Source: Mesobacillus sp. AQ2
Lineage (GTDB): Bacteria; Bacillota; Bacilli; Bacillales; Cytobacillaceae
Length of the DNA stretch: 64,000 bases
NCBI RefSeq assembly: GCF_030122805.1
Contig: NZ_CP126080.1
Location: 4,739,960-4,803,959 of the forward strand
Direction of reading: 5' to 3'
Shown: positions 17,752 through 26,868 of the stretch, piece by piece
How positions within the stretch are numbered: the stretch's first letter is position 1
How the letters are laid out: every line of letters begins with the position of its first letter
Notes under the pieces: model-generated
The model's database searches: none
The model's input: the letters and a program-made list of their open reading frames with translations, nothing else
Told to the model about the DNA's origin: nothing
Position numbers and translations under genes: made by a program

Positions 17752-19251
17752 TCAGCTGTAAACTCGCTCTTTATCGCTCAATCCCAGCGTTTGTGCTGTG
17801 GATTCATGGATTTCATGGAATAGTTCGGGATTGGCCGCTAAAGATACTCCATACGAAGGGACCATTTCCTTAATTTTATCTTTCCATTCGAACATTTTTT
17901 CTGGGAAGCATTTTTCCAGCACTTCAAGCATGACGTTTACAGCAGTTGATGCTCCAGGGGATGCTCCCAGTAATGCAGCAACAGAGCCATCCGAAGCACT
18001 TACGACCTCTGTGCCGAATTGTAGTGTGCCTTTGCCGGAATCTGTGTCTTTGATGACTTGTACACGTTGTCCCGCGACTACGACTCCCCAGTCCTCGTTC
18101 TTGGCATTCGGAATGAATTCGCGCAGTTCTTCCATGCGCTTTTCATGGGAAAGCATCACTTGTTCAATCAGGTATTTCGTCAAAGCCATCTCCTTCATTC
18201 CTGCAGCAAGCATAGTCATGACGTTATTCGGTTTTACAGAAGCAATCAAATCCAAATTAGATCCTGTCTTAAGGAATTTAGGCGAGAAGCCTGCAAAAGG
18301 TCCAAACAGCAAGGACTTTTTGTTATCGATGAATCTTGTGTCCAGGTGCGGCACAGACATCGGTGGTGCTCCCACCTTCGCTTTTCCGTAAACCTTTGCG
18401 TGGTGCCGCTGGACAACTTCAGGGTTGTTGCAAACCAAGAATAAGCCGCTCACAGGGAATCCGCCAATCTGCTTTGATTCAGGAATGCCTGTTTTTTGCA
18501 GCAATGGCAGGCTTCCTCCACCGCCTCCGATGAAGACGAACTTGGTTTTATGGAGTTCCTCTTTGCCGCTATCAAGGTTTTTCACCTTGACTTCCCATGT
18601 CCCATCGCTGGCACGTTTGATATCTTTCACACTATGCTTATAGTTAATCTCGACATTCTGGCTCTCCAAATGCTCAAATAACATCCGCGTCAAGGCGCCA
18701 AAGTTAACATCTGTTCCCGAGTCAATTTTGGTTGCTGCAATCGGGTCATTAGATGTGCGGCCATCCATGACTAAAGGAATCCACTCCTTGAGCTTCTCTG
18801 GGTCCTCTGAGTACTCCATTCCCTCAAACATCGGAATAGCTGAAAGCGCTTTAAATCGATTTTTCAAGAAGGTAACATTTTTCTCGCCTTCTACCAGACT
18901 CATATGTGGCAGCGGCCTGATGAAATCCTGGGGATTGCGAATTAAATTGCTCTTTACAAGATAAGACCAAAATTGTCTTGAAAGCTGAAATTGTTCATTT
19001 ACATTGATGGCCTTAGTTATATCGATCGATCCATCAGGTTTTTCAGGTGTATAGTTCAACTCACAAAGGGCTGCATGTCCAGTACCCGCGTTATTCCACT
19101 CATTGGAGCTCTCTTCACCTGCTGAAGGAAGTTTTTCGAAAACTTTGATTTCCCACTCTGGTGCTAACTCTTTCAGTAATGACCCCAACGTCGCACTCAT
19201 GACTCCGGCACCAATTAAGATAACGTCTGTAGCTTTCTGTACGTTGCTCAT
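17752..19251 (-). CDS. mqo: Malate:quinone oxidoreductase
   Basis: The 499-residue FAD enzyme oxidises malate to oxaloacetate and reduces menaquinone at the membrane surface. The N terminus has the Rossmann FAD motif ([20 protein letters not shown]), followed by [23 protein letters not shown] and [20 protein letters not shown], all diagnostic of Mqo. The frame extends upstream to a GTG at 19302, but ATG at 19251 is preceded by AAGGAAGGA with good spacing and gives the family's normal N terminus. It is monocistronic. It offers an NAD-independent bypass of malate dehydrogenase. Confidence 0.95.
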   Translation of the reverse strand: MSNVQKATDVILIGAGVMSATLGSLLKELAPEWEIKVFEKLPSAGEESSNEWNNAGTGHAALCELNYTPEKPDGSIDITKAINVNEQFQLSRQFWSYLVKSNLIRNPQDFIRPLPHMSLVEGEKNVTFLKNRFKALSAIPMFEGMEYSEDPEKLKEWIPLVMDGRTSNDPIAATKIDSGTDVNFGALTRMLFEHLESQNVEINYKHSVKDIKRASDGTWEVKVKNLDSGKEELHKTKFVFIGGGGGSLPLLQKTGIPESKQIGGFPVSGLFLVCNNPEVVQRHHAKVYGKAKVGAPPMSVPHLDTRFIDNKKSLLFGPFAGFSPKFLKTGSNLDLIASVKPNNVMTMLAAGMKEMALTKYLIEQVMLSHEKRMEELREFIPNAKNEDWGVVVAGQRVQVIKDTDSGKGTLQFGTEVVSASDGSVAALLGASPGASTAVNVMLEVLEKCFPEKMFEWKDKIKEMVPSYGVSLAANPELFHEIHESTAQTLGLSDKERVYS

Positions 19252-19802
19252 TTTATCCTTCCTTGTCCCATATATTTGAGTAGGCGCGTCGGATTGGGAC
19301 ACACCTTCTGCCTTTGTTAAAACCGTAACATAATCTATTATAATGATTTGAGGATTAAAATTTCTACTATTTACTGATAATTATAAACTATTTTGCCACT
19401 GTAAAAAAGTGTGAAGTCTTCCCAACGGTTTTATTGGCAGCTAAAGCCCGATAAATCCCCGATTACACAAAGGGAATTTTAAGAGCCTATATTGAAATAA
19501 CAGAACTATAGTTAGAGCTCCAAAAAGCATAAGGGTATAGATTACAGCGATTACTTGGTCAGGAAAAACATTTTGGTTTTATACAAAGAAAAGGCCGAAC
19601 TTATATAAAATAGTTCAGCTAGTTTAATTTATCCTGTTTGAAAACAGAAATCATAAAATTGAATTGGTTTATTAAAACGGGTTTATGTATTCCATTATCT
19701 GCTCCCACTGCCCTTCCGTGAATTTCCCAGGAGATTGTCCGATTATATTAAAAGGACGGATTCGTAAGAGAACCGGCCTTTCTGCTATAGGTTGTAGTAA
19801 GA
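19252..19802. other. Intergenic region, 550 bases; possible short coding remnant at its left-facing end
   Basis: Mostly AT-rich and without a usable reading frame. On the minus strand about 19676-19810 an open stretch without a start codon reads ...RPFNIIGQSPGKFTEGQWEQ followed by IMEYINPF and a stop. It looks protein-like but overlaps the stop of the gene at 19803. It may be a decayed gene tail; I cannot name it. An mqo promoter should lie near 19310-19360, where TATAAT-like sequence occurs on the minus strand. Confidence 0.3.
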
Positions 19803-20519
19803 TTAACTCCTCGTTCCTTTATCCCTGAATTTCAACATTAACTTAGTAAACCAATAAGCGGTGTACACAATCCCAATATCAATCAGAAAAATATAAAATT
19901 GATGCATGCCTCTCTCGATTTTCACCAAACCCATATACTTTTCGAAAGAAGCAAAGACAAAGGCAAAAACAGCGCTTAGCAACGCGGAATAAACATAAAA
20001 ATTCTTATTATGATTCGTACAATATTGATATACAAGCAAAAAGCCCACTGGCAATGCAGAGGCTGTCATACTAAGGGCTGGAGGGAACCAGGGCGAGAGA
20101 AAATATGTATGTATAAAGTAACTGTAATTTGCAAGGACCTGTTCGACATAGGTCCACATGATATGAACCGTATAACCAAAGAAAAAAATCTCAAATAATC
20201 TTTTTCGATCGATTAAAAAATACAATAAAATCAATGGCAGCAGCAAAAAAGCCAAAACCATCCAGAACTGCCAGTTCCCCATATCGGAGTATTGATGCCA
20301 ATATGAGGAGATTAACTTTGTCATCTCATCATTTTTTTCAGTTATTTGATTCCAATAATCCTGGTAACTCAATGAAATAACCCCCAAACCATACAGGCAA
20401 TAGTCCTCTTTTAGTAAGTTTCCGCTAAAGATGGAGGTTATATACCAAGCGCTGACATAATTCGACGTAATCATAACGGACCCGGCAGGTATGATGATTA
20501 TAAAAGCAATTGTCTCCAT
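19803..20519 (-). CDS. Integral membrane protein, about six spans, unknown function
   Basis: The 238-residue protein has hydrophobic segments near residues 2-20, 83-103, 110-130, 143-165, 177-195 and 212-230, separated by short loops, with a short polar region (residues ~40-75) outside or inside. It resembles small CBO0543-like membrane proteins of spore formers in size and in residues such as W/F-rich span ends, but I do not recognise a firm family. Its neighbours (a prolyl-4-hydroxylase-like oxygenase and an MBL hydrolase) are separate units with their own terminators, so context gives no role. Confidence 0.55.
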   Translation of the reverse strand: METIAFIIIIPAGSVMITSNYVSAWYITSIFSGNLLKEDYCLYGLGVISLSYQDYWNQITEKNDEMTKLISSYWHQYSDMGNWQFWMVLAFLLLPLILLYFLIDRKRLFEIFFFGYTVHIMWTYVEQVLANYSYFIHTYFLSPWFPPALSMTASALPVGFLLVYQYCTNHNKNFYVYSALLSAVFAFVFASFEKYMGLVKIERGMHQFYIFLIDIGIVYTAYWFTKLMLKFRDKGTRS

Positions 20520-20563
20520 ATAGCCTACTCCTTCTTCGCCTTAAAAATGGCAAAAAAAATTAA

Positions 20564-20589
20564 AGATACTGTTTTGACACAGTATCTCT
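20564..20589 (-). terminator. Terminator of the 2OG oxygenase gene
   Basis: GATACTGT / ACAGTATC hairpin followed on the minus strand by TTTAATTTTTTTT. Confidence 0.85.
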
Positions 20590-20603
20590 TCTATAGTTTA
20601 TAT

Positions 20604-21209
20604 TCAATACTGTGGTTTTTCTCGAAACCATAGGGTCGCAATCCATTTCTCTCCAGCTATTAAAGGACGGGATCCATGCTTTGAGAGTAAATGGACTTGA
20701 TTTGTTTCTTTACTAAAATTTTCAAAAACCAATAAGTTTCCCTGGATTGGGGTAATATCGAGAGAAAGAGCAGGAAAGAACGTTTCTCCTCCAGCATCCA
20801 CACTATTTAAGTAAAGAAGTGCTGTATAGGTTCGTTGCCCACCTTTAAGTAAGTACTCTCTCCCAAGTTTGCCAGAGGATTTAAAAGTATCCAAATGCGT
20901 ATTGAACTTACCACCAGGTTGATATCTGACAATTTGCAGCTTCTCCGCATAATTAAGTGGCTGCCCTACAATGGAAGCAATCCGCTCAGATATGTGCAGA
21001 ACATTTTCGTTGATATTGTGATGTAACCAGGCATGTTCTGACTTCCGTGCACTTGAAAATGACTTTTTCGAGTCTCCGACAACAGCTGACGGTTTTAGTT
21101 TTCCTTTGGCTAAGTCTATCAGTTCTTTACAATCTTCCTCGTTTACCACATTTTCATAATAAGCTATAAAGGGGCTTTTATCATGGTACATAATAGTCGG
21201 CTCCTTCAT
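20604..21209 (-). CDS. 2-oxoglutarate/Fe(II) oxygenase, prolyl 4-hydroxylase-like
   Basis: The 201-residue enzyme has the double-stranded beta-helix iron site: HLD (H105, D107) and the distal H178, with K188 (GEKW) placed to bind 2-oxoglutarate. RYQPGGKFNTHLDTF and YLNSVDAGGETFFP are typical of the P4Hc family, similar to the collagen-type prolyl hydroxylase of Bacillus anthracis. It would hydroxylate proline in a peptide or protein; the target is unknown. The frame extends to 21224, but GGAGGTGA correctly positions ATG at 21209. Monocistronic, with its own terminator. Confidence 0.85.
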   Translation of the reverse strand: MKEPTIMYHDKSPFIAYYENVVNEEDCKELIDLAKGKLKPSAVVGDSKKSFSSARKSEHAWLHHNINENVLHISERIASIVGQPLNYAEKLQIVRYQPGGKFNTHLDTFKSSGKLGREYLLKGGQRTYTALLYLNSVDAGGETFFPALSLDITPIQGNLLVFENFSKETNQVHLLSKHGSRPLIAGEKWIATLWFREKPQY

Positions 21210-21306
21210 TAAATTCACCTCCATTGTAATTAATCTATTCTTTAAATTATGTAGTGGAAGTGTTTAATGTGAATAACTTAATGAACCATCCCTATAACTC
21301 AATAAA

Positions 21307-21334
21307 AAGAGAGCAGTACAATTACTACTCTCTT
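21307..21334 (-). terminator. Terminator of the MBL hydrolase gene
   Basis: AAGAGAG.AGTA / TACT.CTCTCTT stem, T run on the minus strand. Confidence 0.75.
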
Positions 21335-21379
21335 GTCCAGTAACGATATTCATACCCACATTGCTGACCGAATCAATAT

Positions 21380-22228
21380 CTAATATCCATTTACAAAGTC
21401 GGTGATTGTTTCTATTTCATCTTCTGTAAGTTCCCTTTTCACATGCTTTTTGTATTCTTCAATGATTTTTTGCTGATCACCAAGGCAATTATCTGTATAT
21501 TGGGCAATGGTTCTTAGCTTAGCTGCTTCCTTATTAAATTCATCTTTCGAAATCGCCCTTTGATGTGAAAGTATATATGTTTCTGCATCAAAAGCTTCTA
21601 ATTCATTCAACAGCCGCAGCGTTTCATTGATTGTGTAGTTTTGTTTTTCGGAAAAAATATCTGGATAAATACAATCACCAAGAAAGAGAATTTTTTCTTC
21701 TTTAACATACACGATCACAGAATCTGAAGCGTGATCTCCTCCAACGTGCTGCACGACGCAAGTTACACCGCCAAGGTCGATTTCAACGCGTTTTTCAAAC
21801 GTTAAATCCGGCAAGACAATGGTGATATCCCTGTGATCTGGGAATTCCTCCTTGATTGCTTTCGCACAAAATTCAATTTCCGATCCTTCCCTAACTCGTG
21901 CATCTAATGCTTCATCTGACCATGAAAGCGGGATTAGCTTCTCCATTTCTTGTTTCGTTTCTTTGGAAGCAATAGAAACTATTTTAGGGAATGCTGAAAG
22001 CCCAAAAATATGATCCCAATGCCAGTGAGTAAGAACGACCATATCAGGATCAGGGATTCCCCTTTTTAAAAGTTCTTCCAGAAAATAATTTGCATGGTCC
22101 TCCGAGTTGCCTGCATCAATCATTAAGGTCTTTTTCTTGCCCACAACCATCCCTAAAATTGGCCGGTCGGTCAGCGAAACTGGAGTGATATACCAAAAAC
22201 TATTGCCTATCTTGTTTATTGAATGCAT
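21380..22228 (-). CDS. Metallo-beta-lactamase-fold hydrolase
   Basis: The 282-residue protein has the dinuclear zinc signature HWHWDH (H68, H70, D72, H73), followed by HVGGDHASDS and LFLGDCIYPD for the remaining ligands. The C-terminal ~70 residues are a helical extension. Many such stand-alone enzymes hydrolyse lactones, thioesters or other small substrates. Nothing here singles one out, and the motif is also compatible with AHL lactonase-like proteins. It is flanked by terminators and so is expressed alone. Confidence 0.8.
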   Translation of the reverse strand: MHSINKIGNSFWYITPVSLTDRPILGMVVGKKKTLMIDAGNSEDHANYFLEELLKRGIPDPDMVVLTHWHWDHIFGLSAFPKIVSIASKETKQEMEKLIPLSWSDEALDARVREGSEIEFCAKAIKEEFPDHRDITIVLPDLTFEKRVEIDLGGVTCVVQHVGGDHASDSVIVYVKEEKILFLGDCIYPDIFSEKQNYTINETLRLLNELEAFDAETYILSHQRAISKDEFNKEAAKLRTIAQYTDNCLGDQQKIIEEYKKHVKRELTEDEIETITDFVNGY

Positions 22229-22453
22229 ATAGGATTCCTACCTTCTTTATTTTATATTTAGTGAATTTTCCCTAGCCCATTTGTGACATTCAGCAACTAC
22301 ACTTTTTTTTAAAATAAAACTCCAATCCTTTATGGTATAGTTCACTGCAATCTACTACATGAGGTTATATAATTTAAAACTCATCCCATTTTCTATAATA
22401 CATAAATGTTAAGCAAATACTAAATGCAACTTGTTTTTCATGGAGTGATTTGA

Positions 22454-23077
22454 ATGTCACATAAAATGAATAGTTCTTCGATTCATTTTTTCTTGTTATT
22501 GGTTGTTTTACTTGTACTTATTTGGTCCCTGATTAAACCGGAAGAAGGATATATGGTTTTGTTGGTGGAGGTTTTACCTTCAATATTGGCAATACTGTTT
22601 TTAGTATTAACATATAATCAGTTTCGCCTCACCACTGTTTCCTATGTCATCATTACCTTTCTTGTCATTTTGACGTTTGTAGGGGGGCATTATTCTTATT
22701 CAAAAGTTCCACTCTTTACATGGATCAAAGATTATTTTGATTTACAGAGAAACCACTACGATCGGTTTGGTCATTTTCTTAAGGGGTCTATTGTGATAGT
22801 GATAATAGAGATATTATTAAGGAAAACGGCTTTATCGAAAAGTAAAACCACAAATTTTATTGCTTTATGTATAACCCTAGCAATCGGGGCTTTCTACGAA
22901 ATCATTGAGTGGGCAAGTGCAAAAATAGGGAAAGAAGGGAAAGTCACAAAAGATTTTTTAGGGATGCAGGGAGACATATGGGATGCCCAGTGGGATATGG
23001 CACTTTTACTTGTAGGTTCCATTCTTTCGCTATTTATTATAAAAATCCTTTATAAAGAATTAGAAAGATCCAGATAA
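22454..23077 (+). CDS. DUF2238 membrane protein (YjdF-like)
   Basis: The 207-residue protein has six membrane spans. It carries family-specific conserved segments in loops: GGHYSYSKVPLF, RNHYDRFGHFLKG, FYEIIEWASA and MQGDIWDAQWDMAL, matching DUF2238/YjdF. The conserved His, Tyr, Asp and Glu residues near the membrane suggest a catalytic or metal-binding role, but none is established. ATG follows GGAGTGA. A strong terminator follows, after which the rlmH-linked islets begin. Confidence 0.8.
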   Translation: MSHKMNSSSIHFFLLLVVLLVLIWSLIKPEEGYMVLLVEVLPSILAILFLVLTYNQFRLTTVSYVIITFLVILTFVGGHYSYSKVPLFTWIKDYFDLQRNHYDRFGHFLKGSIVIVIIEILLRKTALSKSKTTNFIALCITLAIGAFYEIIEWASAKIGKEGKVTKDFLGMQGDIWDAQWDMALLLVGSILSLFIIKILYKELERSR

Positions 23078-23134
23078 TGGGTTGATATCTATTTAAAATA
23101 ACCCAGGTACAACATTTGAGCAACAAGATAGATG

Positions 23135-23177
23135 GCCAAATAAGCCGAGTTATTATTCATAACTTGGCTTATTTGGC
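23135..23177 (+). terminator. Terminator of the DUF2238 gene
   Basis: Perfect 12-bp stem GCCAAATAAGCC / GGCTTATTTGGC with a 19-base loop. It marks the end of core sequence before the rlmH-like repeat at 23192. Confidence 0.8.
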
Positions 23178-23191
23178 ATTGTTATCTAAAA

Positions 23192-23217
23192 CCCCAACTA
23201 CTTATGGTACGTTCACC
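23192..23217. repeat. Distal rlmH 3'-end-like repeat (att3), degenerate
   Basis: Aligned with the rlmH end at 26869-26895 it matches 22 of 27 columns with one missing base. The core TTATGGTAC.GTTCACC is kept. It is followed by AAATGAGGTTT (23227-23237), inverted relative to the AACCTCATTT at the other end of the islet. It is read as the outer attachment site of the rlmH-linked islets. Confidence 0.65.
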
Positions 23218-23269
23218 GTAACGTATCTAAATGAGGTTTCACCGGAAAATAACACTGACGTATAAATTA

Positions 23270-23557
23270 CTAGTAAAGATCAAAATCCACTGCCTTTTCG
23301 CTCTTAATAAAGTTGACTTCTAACTCCTCTTCTAGAGATAACAATAACAAATCCACCTGAATAGGGGAAATACCGTTAAGATAATTTACAATTTCATTTT
23401 TTAAATTTAATACACTTTTTATACTTATCAAATGCTGGTTATATACCATTAATAAATCAATATCTCGAGGATTCTCTTTATGTAAAATAGAACCAAATAA
23501 ATAAAAATTAATTTCATATTCTTTGATACAAGCAATTAGCTGTTTATTTTCATTCAT
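23270..23557 (-). CDS. Minimal nucleotidyltransferase (Pol beta superfamily, MNT-like)
   Basis: The 95-residue protein has the nucleotidyltransferase signature G22-S23, D32-x-D34 and a third acidic residue D69 (PIQVDLLLLS), enough for metal-dependent NMP transfer. MNT proteins modify RNAs, toxins or partner proteins by AMPylation, often in toxin-antitoxin or phage-defence pairs. The ATG at 23557 overlaps the stop of the upstream gene by 8 bases, which implies translational coupling. An upstream in-frame start at 23623 would bury it inside that gene. It is the last gene of the three-gene islet B. The partner target is unknown. Confidence 0.65.
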   Translation of the reverse strand: MNENKQLIACIKEYEINFYLFGSILHKENPRDIDLLMVYNQHLISIKSVLNLKNEIVNYLNGISPIQVDLLLLSLEEELEVNFIKSEKAVDFDLY

Positions 23558-23948
23558 CCTTTGCTGAAGGCAGGTAATTAATATAGGATTCCCCATTGTA
23601 GAATACAGCCCCCATAAGTTCATTAAATGTAAAGATAGCTACACCGTAATCTTTTGCTAACTCCTTTGCTTTAGAAGCATACTGATTCCACAAACTTATT
23701 ACTAAAATTGTATTAATTTTAGGGTTATTTTCTATTATTTCTAATGCCGCGCCTTCTCCCAATACATAGGCATCAATTAAGTAGATATTGAGATTACTAA
23801 AAGTACCCGTTCTTTCAACCTCTAAAATATGGTAATCTAATCTTGTTACTTTTGTTACAGTAGGTTTTGACTCCAGTCGCTTAACTAAAAAATCTACGCC
23901 GTTTGCTAACGGTTTCTTTAATCCCTCACCATAGTACAGTTCTCCCAT
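23550..23948 (-). CDS. Small uncharacterised alpha/beta protein, islet B
   Basis: This 132-residue protein has alternating strands and helices: IYLIDAYVLGEGAALEIIEN, then PKINTILVISLWNQYASKAK and YGVAIFTFNELMGAVFY. The pattern of a strand ending in D or E, followed by a hydrophobic strand and a helix with YASKAKELAK, recalls small restriction-endonuclease-like or Toprim-like domains, but I see no firm D...ExK motif. It lies between a helical NNYY-linker protein and an MNT-like nucleotidyltransferase, 13 bp and -8 bp from them, in a single operon. It is very AT-rich and is probably accessory defence cargo. Confidence 0.55.
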   Translation of the reverse strand: MGELYYGEGLKKPLANGVDFLVKRLESKPTVTKVTRLDYHILEVERTGTFSNLNIYLIDAYVLGEGAALEIIENNPKINTILVISLWNQYASKAKELAKDYGVAIFTFNELMGAVFYNGESYINYLPSAKDE

Positions 23949-23961
23949 TTCTATACATCTC

Positions 23962-24675
23962 CTAACTTAGGATATCATTCATTTTAATTGGAAATTGTGG
24001 ATAATCTGCAATTCTTTCCTCTCTAACTTGATTATCCTTAAATCCTTTAGCATGAATTTTAAACTGGATTAAAGTTTCTCTTTCTTCTTCATTTAATATA
24101 TTAATATTTTCCTCTAATAACTTAATTATCTGGTCATTATTAGGAACAATCATCTCTTGAGCCAATTTTCTCCAAGCTTCATGTTTTTGCGTTGTCATGT
24201 CAGACTTGTTTGCCTCTGTTGGTCCATACATTTTAAATACGGTAGCATTTTCAAATAATATATCTTTGATTTCCTTTCTTAACTCAGCTCTAGTCTTTGG
24301 CATATTTTCATTTTGTGGCAGTTGATAATAATTGTTTGTAGTAGTTGTAAAGGTAGAGCGGCTTCCTCCACTATTTACAGTACTTTTTTCAAAGTGAGAA
24401 TCTTGCATATTAATTTGGATATCTTGTCTTTGTTGAATCCTATTTAATATTTCAAGTAATTGAGAATCATCATCTATAGCAGCTTCTAAAAACTTTGAGC
24501 TTTTTTTGTAGCTTTCAGGAATTTCGTTCACCTTATCAACAATTATTTCTAAATCATTATCATTAATTAGCCATCCTCTTAGTTTTTCCTTTAAAAATTC
24601 AACTGTTATCTTTCCCGTAGATTTAATCCCATCCCAAGCTAATCCAGACAAAATAGTTGATGTCAAAAAGTCCAT
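23962..24675 (-). CDS. Uncharacterised helical protein with central low-complexity linker, islet B
   Basis: The 237-residue protein begins with a helical domain (residues 1-75; SGLAWDGIKSTGKITVEFL, WLINDNDLEIIVDKVNEIPE). A Ser/Thr/Asn-rich linker follows near residues 95-120 (SRSTFTTTTNNYYQLP). The C-terminal half is helical with a WRKLAQEMIVPNNDQIIKLL segment. Linkers ending in NNYY occur in many predicted phage-defence proteins, where they join a sensing and an effector region, but no domain is recognised here. It is the first gene of a three-gene operon with a small alpha/beta protein and an MNT-like nucleotidyltransferase. Confidence 0.55.
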   Translation of the reverse strand: MDFLTSTILSGLAWDGIKSTGKITVEFLKEKLRGWLINDNDLEIIVDKVNEIPESYKKSSKFLEAAIDDDSQLLEILNRIQQRQDIQINMQDSHFEKSTVNSGGSRSTFTTTTNNYYQLPQNENMPKTRAELRKEIKDILFENATVFKMYGPTEANKSDMTTQKHEAWRKLAQEMIVPNNDQIIKLLEENINILNEEERETLIQFKIHAKGFKDNQVREERIADYPQFPIKMNDILS

Positions 24676-24823
24676 AAATTATCACCTCAAAATTATAAAA
24701 TTTTATATATTTATAATGGAAATTATCCATAAAAAACCTTACTTAATTAATCTATCAAAATATTCCATAAAAAAACAGTCTAACTGAAATGAAAGTTAGA
24801 CTGTTTCATTTGATAATAAAAAA

Positions 24824-24850
24824 CCTCATTTATTTATGATAAGGTTCTCC
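24824..24850. repeat. Internal rlmH 3'-end repeat (att2)
   Basis: Matches the rlmH 3' end (26869-26895) at 24 of 27 positions without gaps. On the minus strand it still encodes the last residues EPYHK and stop of RlmH. On its left the sequence AAACCTCATTT continues outward. On its right an inverted AAAATGAGGT lies at 24873-24882. It separates islet A from islet B. Confidence 0.8.
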
Positions 24851-24923
24851 GTTATTCTCCGTTACTAATCAAAATGAGGTATTTATAAAAAAAATCCTCC
24901 CAAGCAATACTATTTATTTTTAA

Positions 24924-25079
24924 GAGTTAGGTGTTAGACATATGTCACAACTCCCAACTGTTCGAATTATAAGATAAGGTGATAAACTTCCTTTTGTTGT
25001 TTCACACGGTCGAACAATTGTTATTGACACCTCAGATGTTTATATTTTAATAGATCGAATAGGATCTGAAAAAAAATAA
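24924..25079 (+). pseudogene. Possible excisionase/HTH-like gene remnant
   Basis: One frame reads LGVRHMSQLPTVRIIR, a TAA at 24975, then GDKLPFVVSHGRTIVIDTSD and VYILIDRIGSEKK ending at a stop at 25077. The end resembles the wing and last helix of small excisionase-type DNA-binding proteins (pattern ..LPxVRI..-G.. I D..DV..LI...K). It has an internal stop and no start codon, so it would be dead. Similarity is from memory only. Confidence 0.3.
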
Positions 25080-25390
25080 TAAACCGAATATCTTCGTTCC
25101 ATTACTGGAATTCTTTTTTTCTGAAGTAAGTGACGATAATCCTATAAAATTCTACATTTCAGGGATAAAGGTAAATTTCCGGTTTTGATATTATCTAAAT
25201 TACTGACTTCCGTATTAAGACTTATTATTATGCAAAAAAACTCCAATACCTATTAAATAATAAGTTTCTTTTAATAAACTAGCTTTTTATGTGAATGATT
25301 GCTATAAAACATGTTACAAACATTGCATTATCTTCACATAAACTCACCTACTTGTGATATAGTTTCACGGTACCAATTATAACTATTGTT

Positions 25391-26524
25391 TTAATTAAGT
25401 GGAGAAAAATCACTAGTAAGTTTAGAAGCTGAAGGTTTGTTATTCGTTGCATCCACACTAACAATCATTATATTAAGATTATACTTTTGATTGATTATAT
25501 CAACCTCTCTTTCCAAACCCTTCAATTTTTTAAATTCTGTTTTTTCAAATACAATTACCATAAATACTGCATCTTTTATTTCCTCAGCCAGTAAATATTT
25601 TACCAGTTGCAAGGTTAACCCTTGTCTTAATTTAGGATTAGATGCCAACTTTACCTCGATTAAGATTCTTTCATTTACTCCTCTTGAAAGTTTAAAATCT
25701 ATTGGACCTCTCCCAATATTCGCTTCTGGTGAAACGTCTACGTTATTTGTTTGGAAATATAAGTAACTAGTTGCCATAAAAAGTAGCTGCACTGCTTTTT
25801 CATCTCTTGGCTCATAATTTTTATACCAAAGAAGTTTATAAATACCGTGATTTACAATTGAATGGACAAAATTATCAATTCCTTTTTTAACGACGTTCAA
25901 AAAGTCATCCTTTATAGTTACCTCATAAATTTCATCTTTTAATTCTTTTAAGCTTAAAAGAGATTTATATTCTTCTTCAATATCAGGTGGCATTAAATCC
26001 ACGTAATCTGCTAATACAATACCAAACTGAGATTCAAATTTTTTTGTTGGCATATTTTTAAAAATTGATAAATAAAGGGGGACATCTAAAAAGTCATGAT
26101 CTTGAAAGCAATTCTCGAAATAAAAATAAAACTCATTCAAATCCCCCATCACCCAATCAGGATTCTCCTCGTCTATATCTGGATTCTCCTCTCTTATCTT
26201 AGGTTCAATGTCATAGAAAAATAGACTTTCCCCATTATTATGGGCACGATAATCATCATCAATCTCACTAGCTATATTGATAATTGAATATAAAGCGTAT
26301 TCATGTAAAGGAGTAAGTGTATGAACGAAATAATCTTTACTCCATAAATATAAATCTTTTGTAGCTTGTCTACACTGTTTTTCTTTGGTCCTATAGATTA
26401 CCTCAGGGAAAATATCAGAAAAATCATCGTCATTAAATTCAAAATAATTCTCAATAAAATCATTTAGCTTTTCATTAGCATAACGTAATAAATCTTCAGT
26501 TAAATTAGCATAAATTTTTATCAC
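25391..26524 (-). CDS. Putative PD-(D/E)xK nuclease, islet A
   Basis: The 377-residue protein has a C-terminal nuclease signature: GRGPIDF (D276), then ILIEVKLASN (E290-x-K292) and GLTLQLVKYL, the order expected of a PD-(D/E)xK core with its trailing helix. The N-terminal ~220 residues are acidic and helical (FIENYFEFNDDDFSDIFPE) and match nothing I know. It is the only intact gene of islet A. The GTG start follows AAGGGGAG. A single large nuclease of this kind next to rlmH fits a one-gene restriction or abortive-infection system, which is inference. Confidence 0.65.
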   Translation of the reverse strand: MIKIYANLTEDLLRYANEKLNDFIENYFEFNDDDFSDIFPEVIYRTKEKQCRQATKDLYLWSKDYFVHTLTPLHEYALYSIINIASEIDDDYRAHNNGESLFFYDIEPKIREENPDIDEENPDWVMGDLNEFYFYFENCFQDHDFLDVPLYLSIFKNMPTKKFESQFGIVLADYVDLMPPDIEEEYKSLLSLKELKDEIYEVTIKDDFLNVVKKGIDNFVHSIVNHGIYKLLWYKNYEPRDEKAVQLLFMATSYLYFQTNNVDVSPEANIGRGPIDFKLSRGVNERILIEVKLASNPKLRQGLTLQLVKYLLAEEIKDAVFMVIVFEKTEFKKLKGLEREVDIINQKYNLNIMIVSVDATNNKPSASKLTSDFSPLN

Positions 26525-26815
26525 AATTTGCTCCCCTTTGAAGACTACAAAGCACTAATAGTCATAATTCATCTTTTATCTTATCTCTAATAAAATAGGT
26601 AAACAACTATTATAAGTATTAATTTCATCTATACTTTCTTCATGAATTAAAAAGATTGTTAAATATTGATTTACTTATGAAATGATTGTTCATGACTCCG
26701 TGACTCGTATAAGGGCGATTTTAATCAAAACACTATTTTTAATTTAAACGCGAGTATAATATTAAGGGAAAATTTTTATAAGCCATTCTATATATTATTT
26801 GCTTCCTAAAAGGAA
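26525..26815. other. Intergenic AT-rich segment inside islet A
   Basis: About 290 bases of AT-rich sequence between the islet A gene and the rlmH-side terminator; no gene or repeat is seen. Confidence 0.35.
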
Positions 26816-26849
26816 AGCCTATTCAAGAATATCTAGTCTTGAATAGGCT
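26816..26849 (-). terminator. Terminator downstream of rlmH
   Basis: AGCCTATTCAAGA / TCTTGAATAGGCT stem followed by TTTCCTTTT on the minus strand. It lies on the islet side of the rlmH repeat, so the element may have brought it. Confidence 0.7.
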
Positions 26850-26868
26850 CGTTATATCTTTTCAAAAA

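Larger units (their letters stand above)
24676..25390. other. AT-rich islet junction region without an intact gene
   Basis: This holds the leader of islet B, the internal rlmH repeat with its inverted repeat, the HTH-like remnant and about 300 bases of very AT-rich sequence with no readable gene. A hairpin-like AGTCTAACTG / AGTTAGACTG pair lies at 24777-24802. Confidence 0.4.

Noticed and set aside
23270..24675. Naming islet B as a specific published defence system
   Set aside because: The MNT signature is clear, but I could not match the other two proteins to a named family with confidence.
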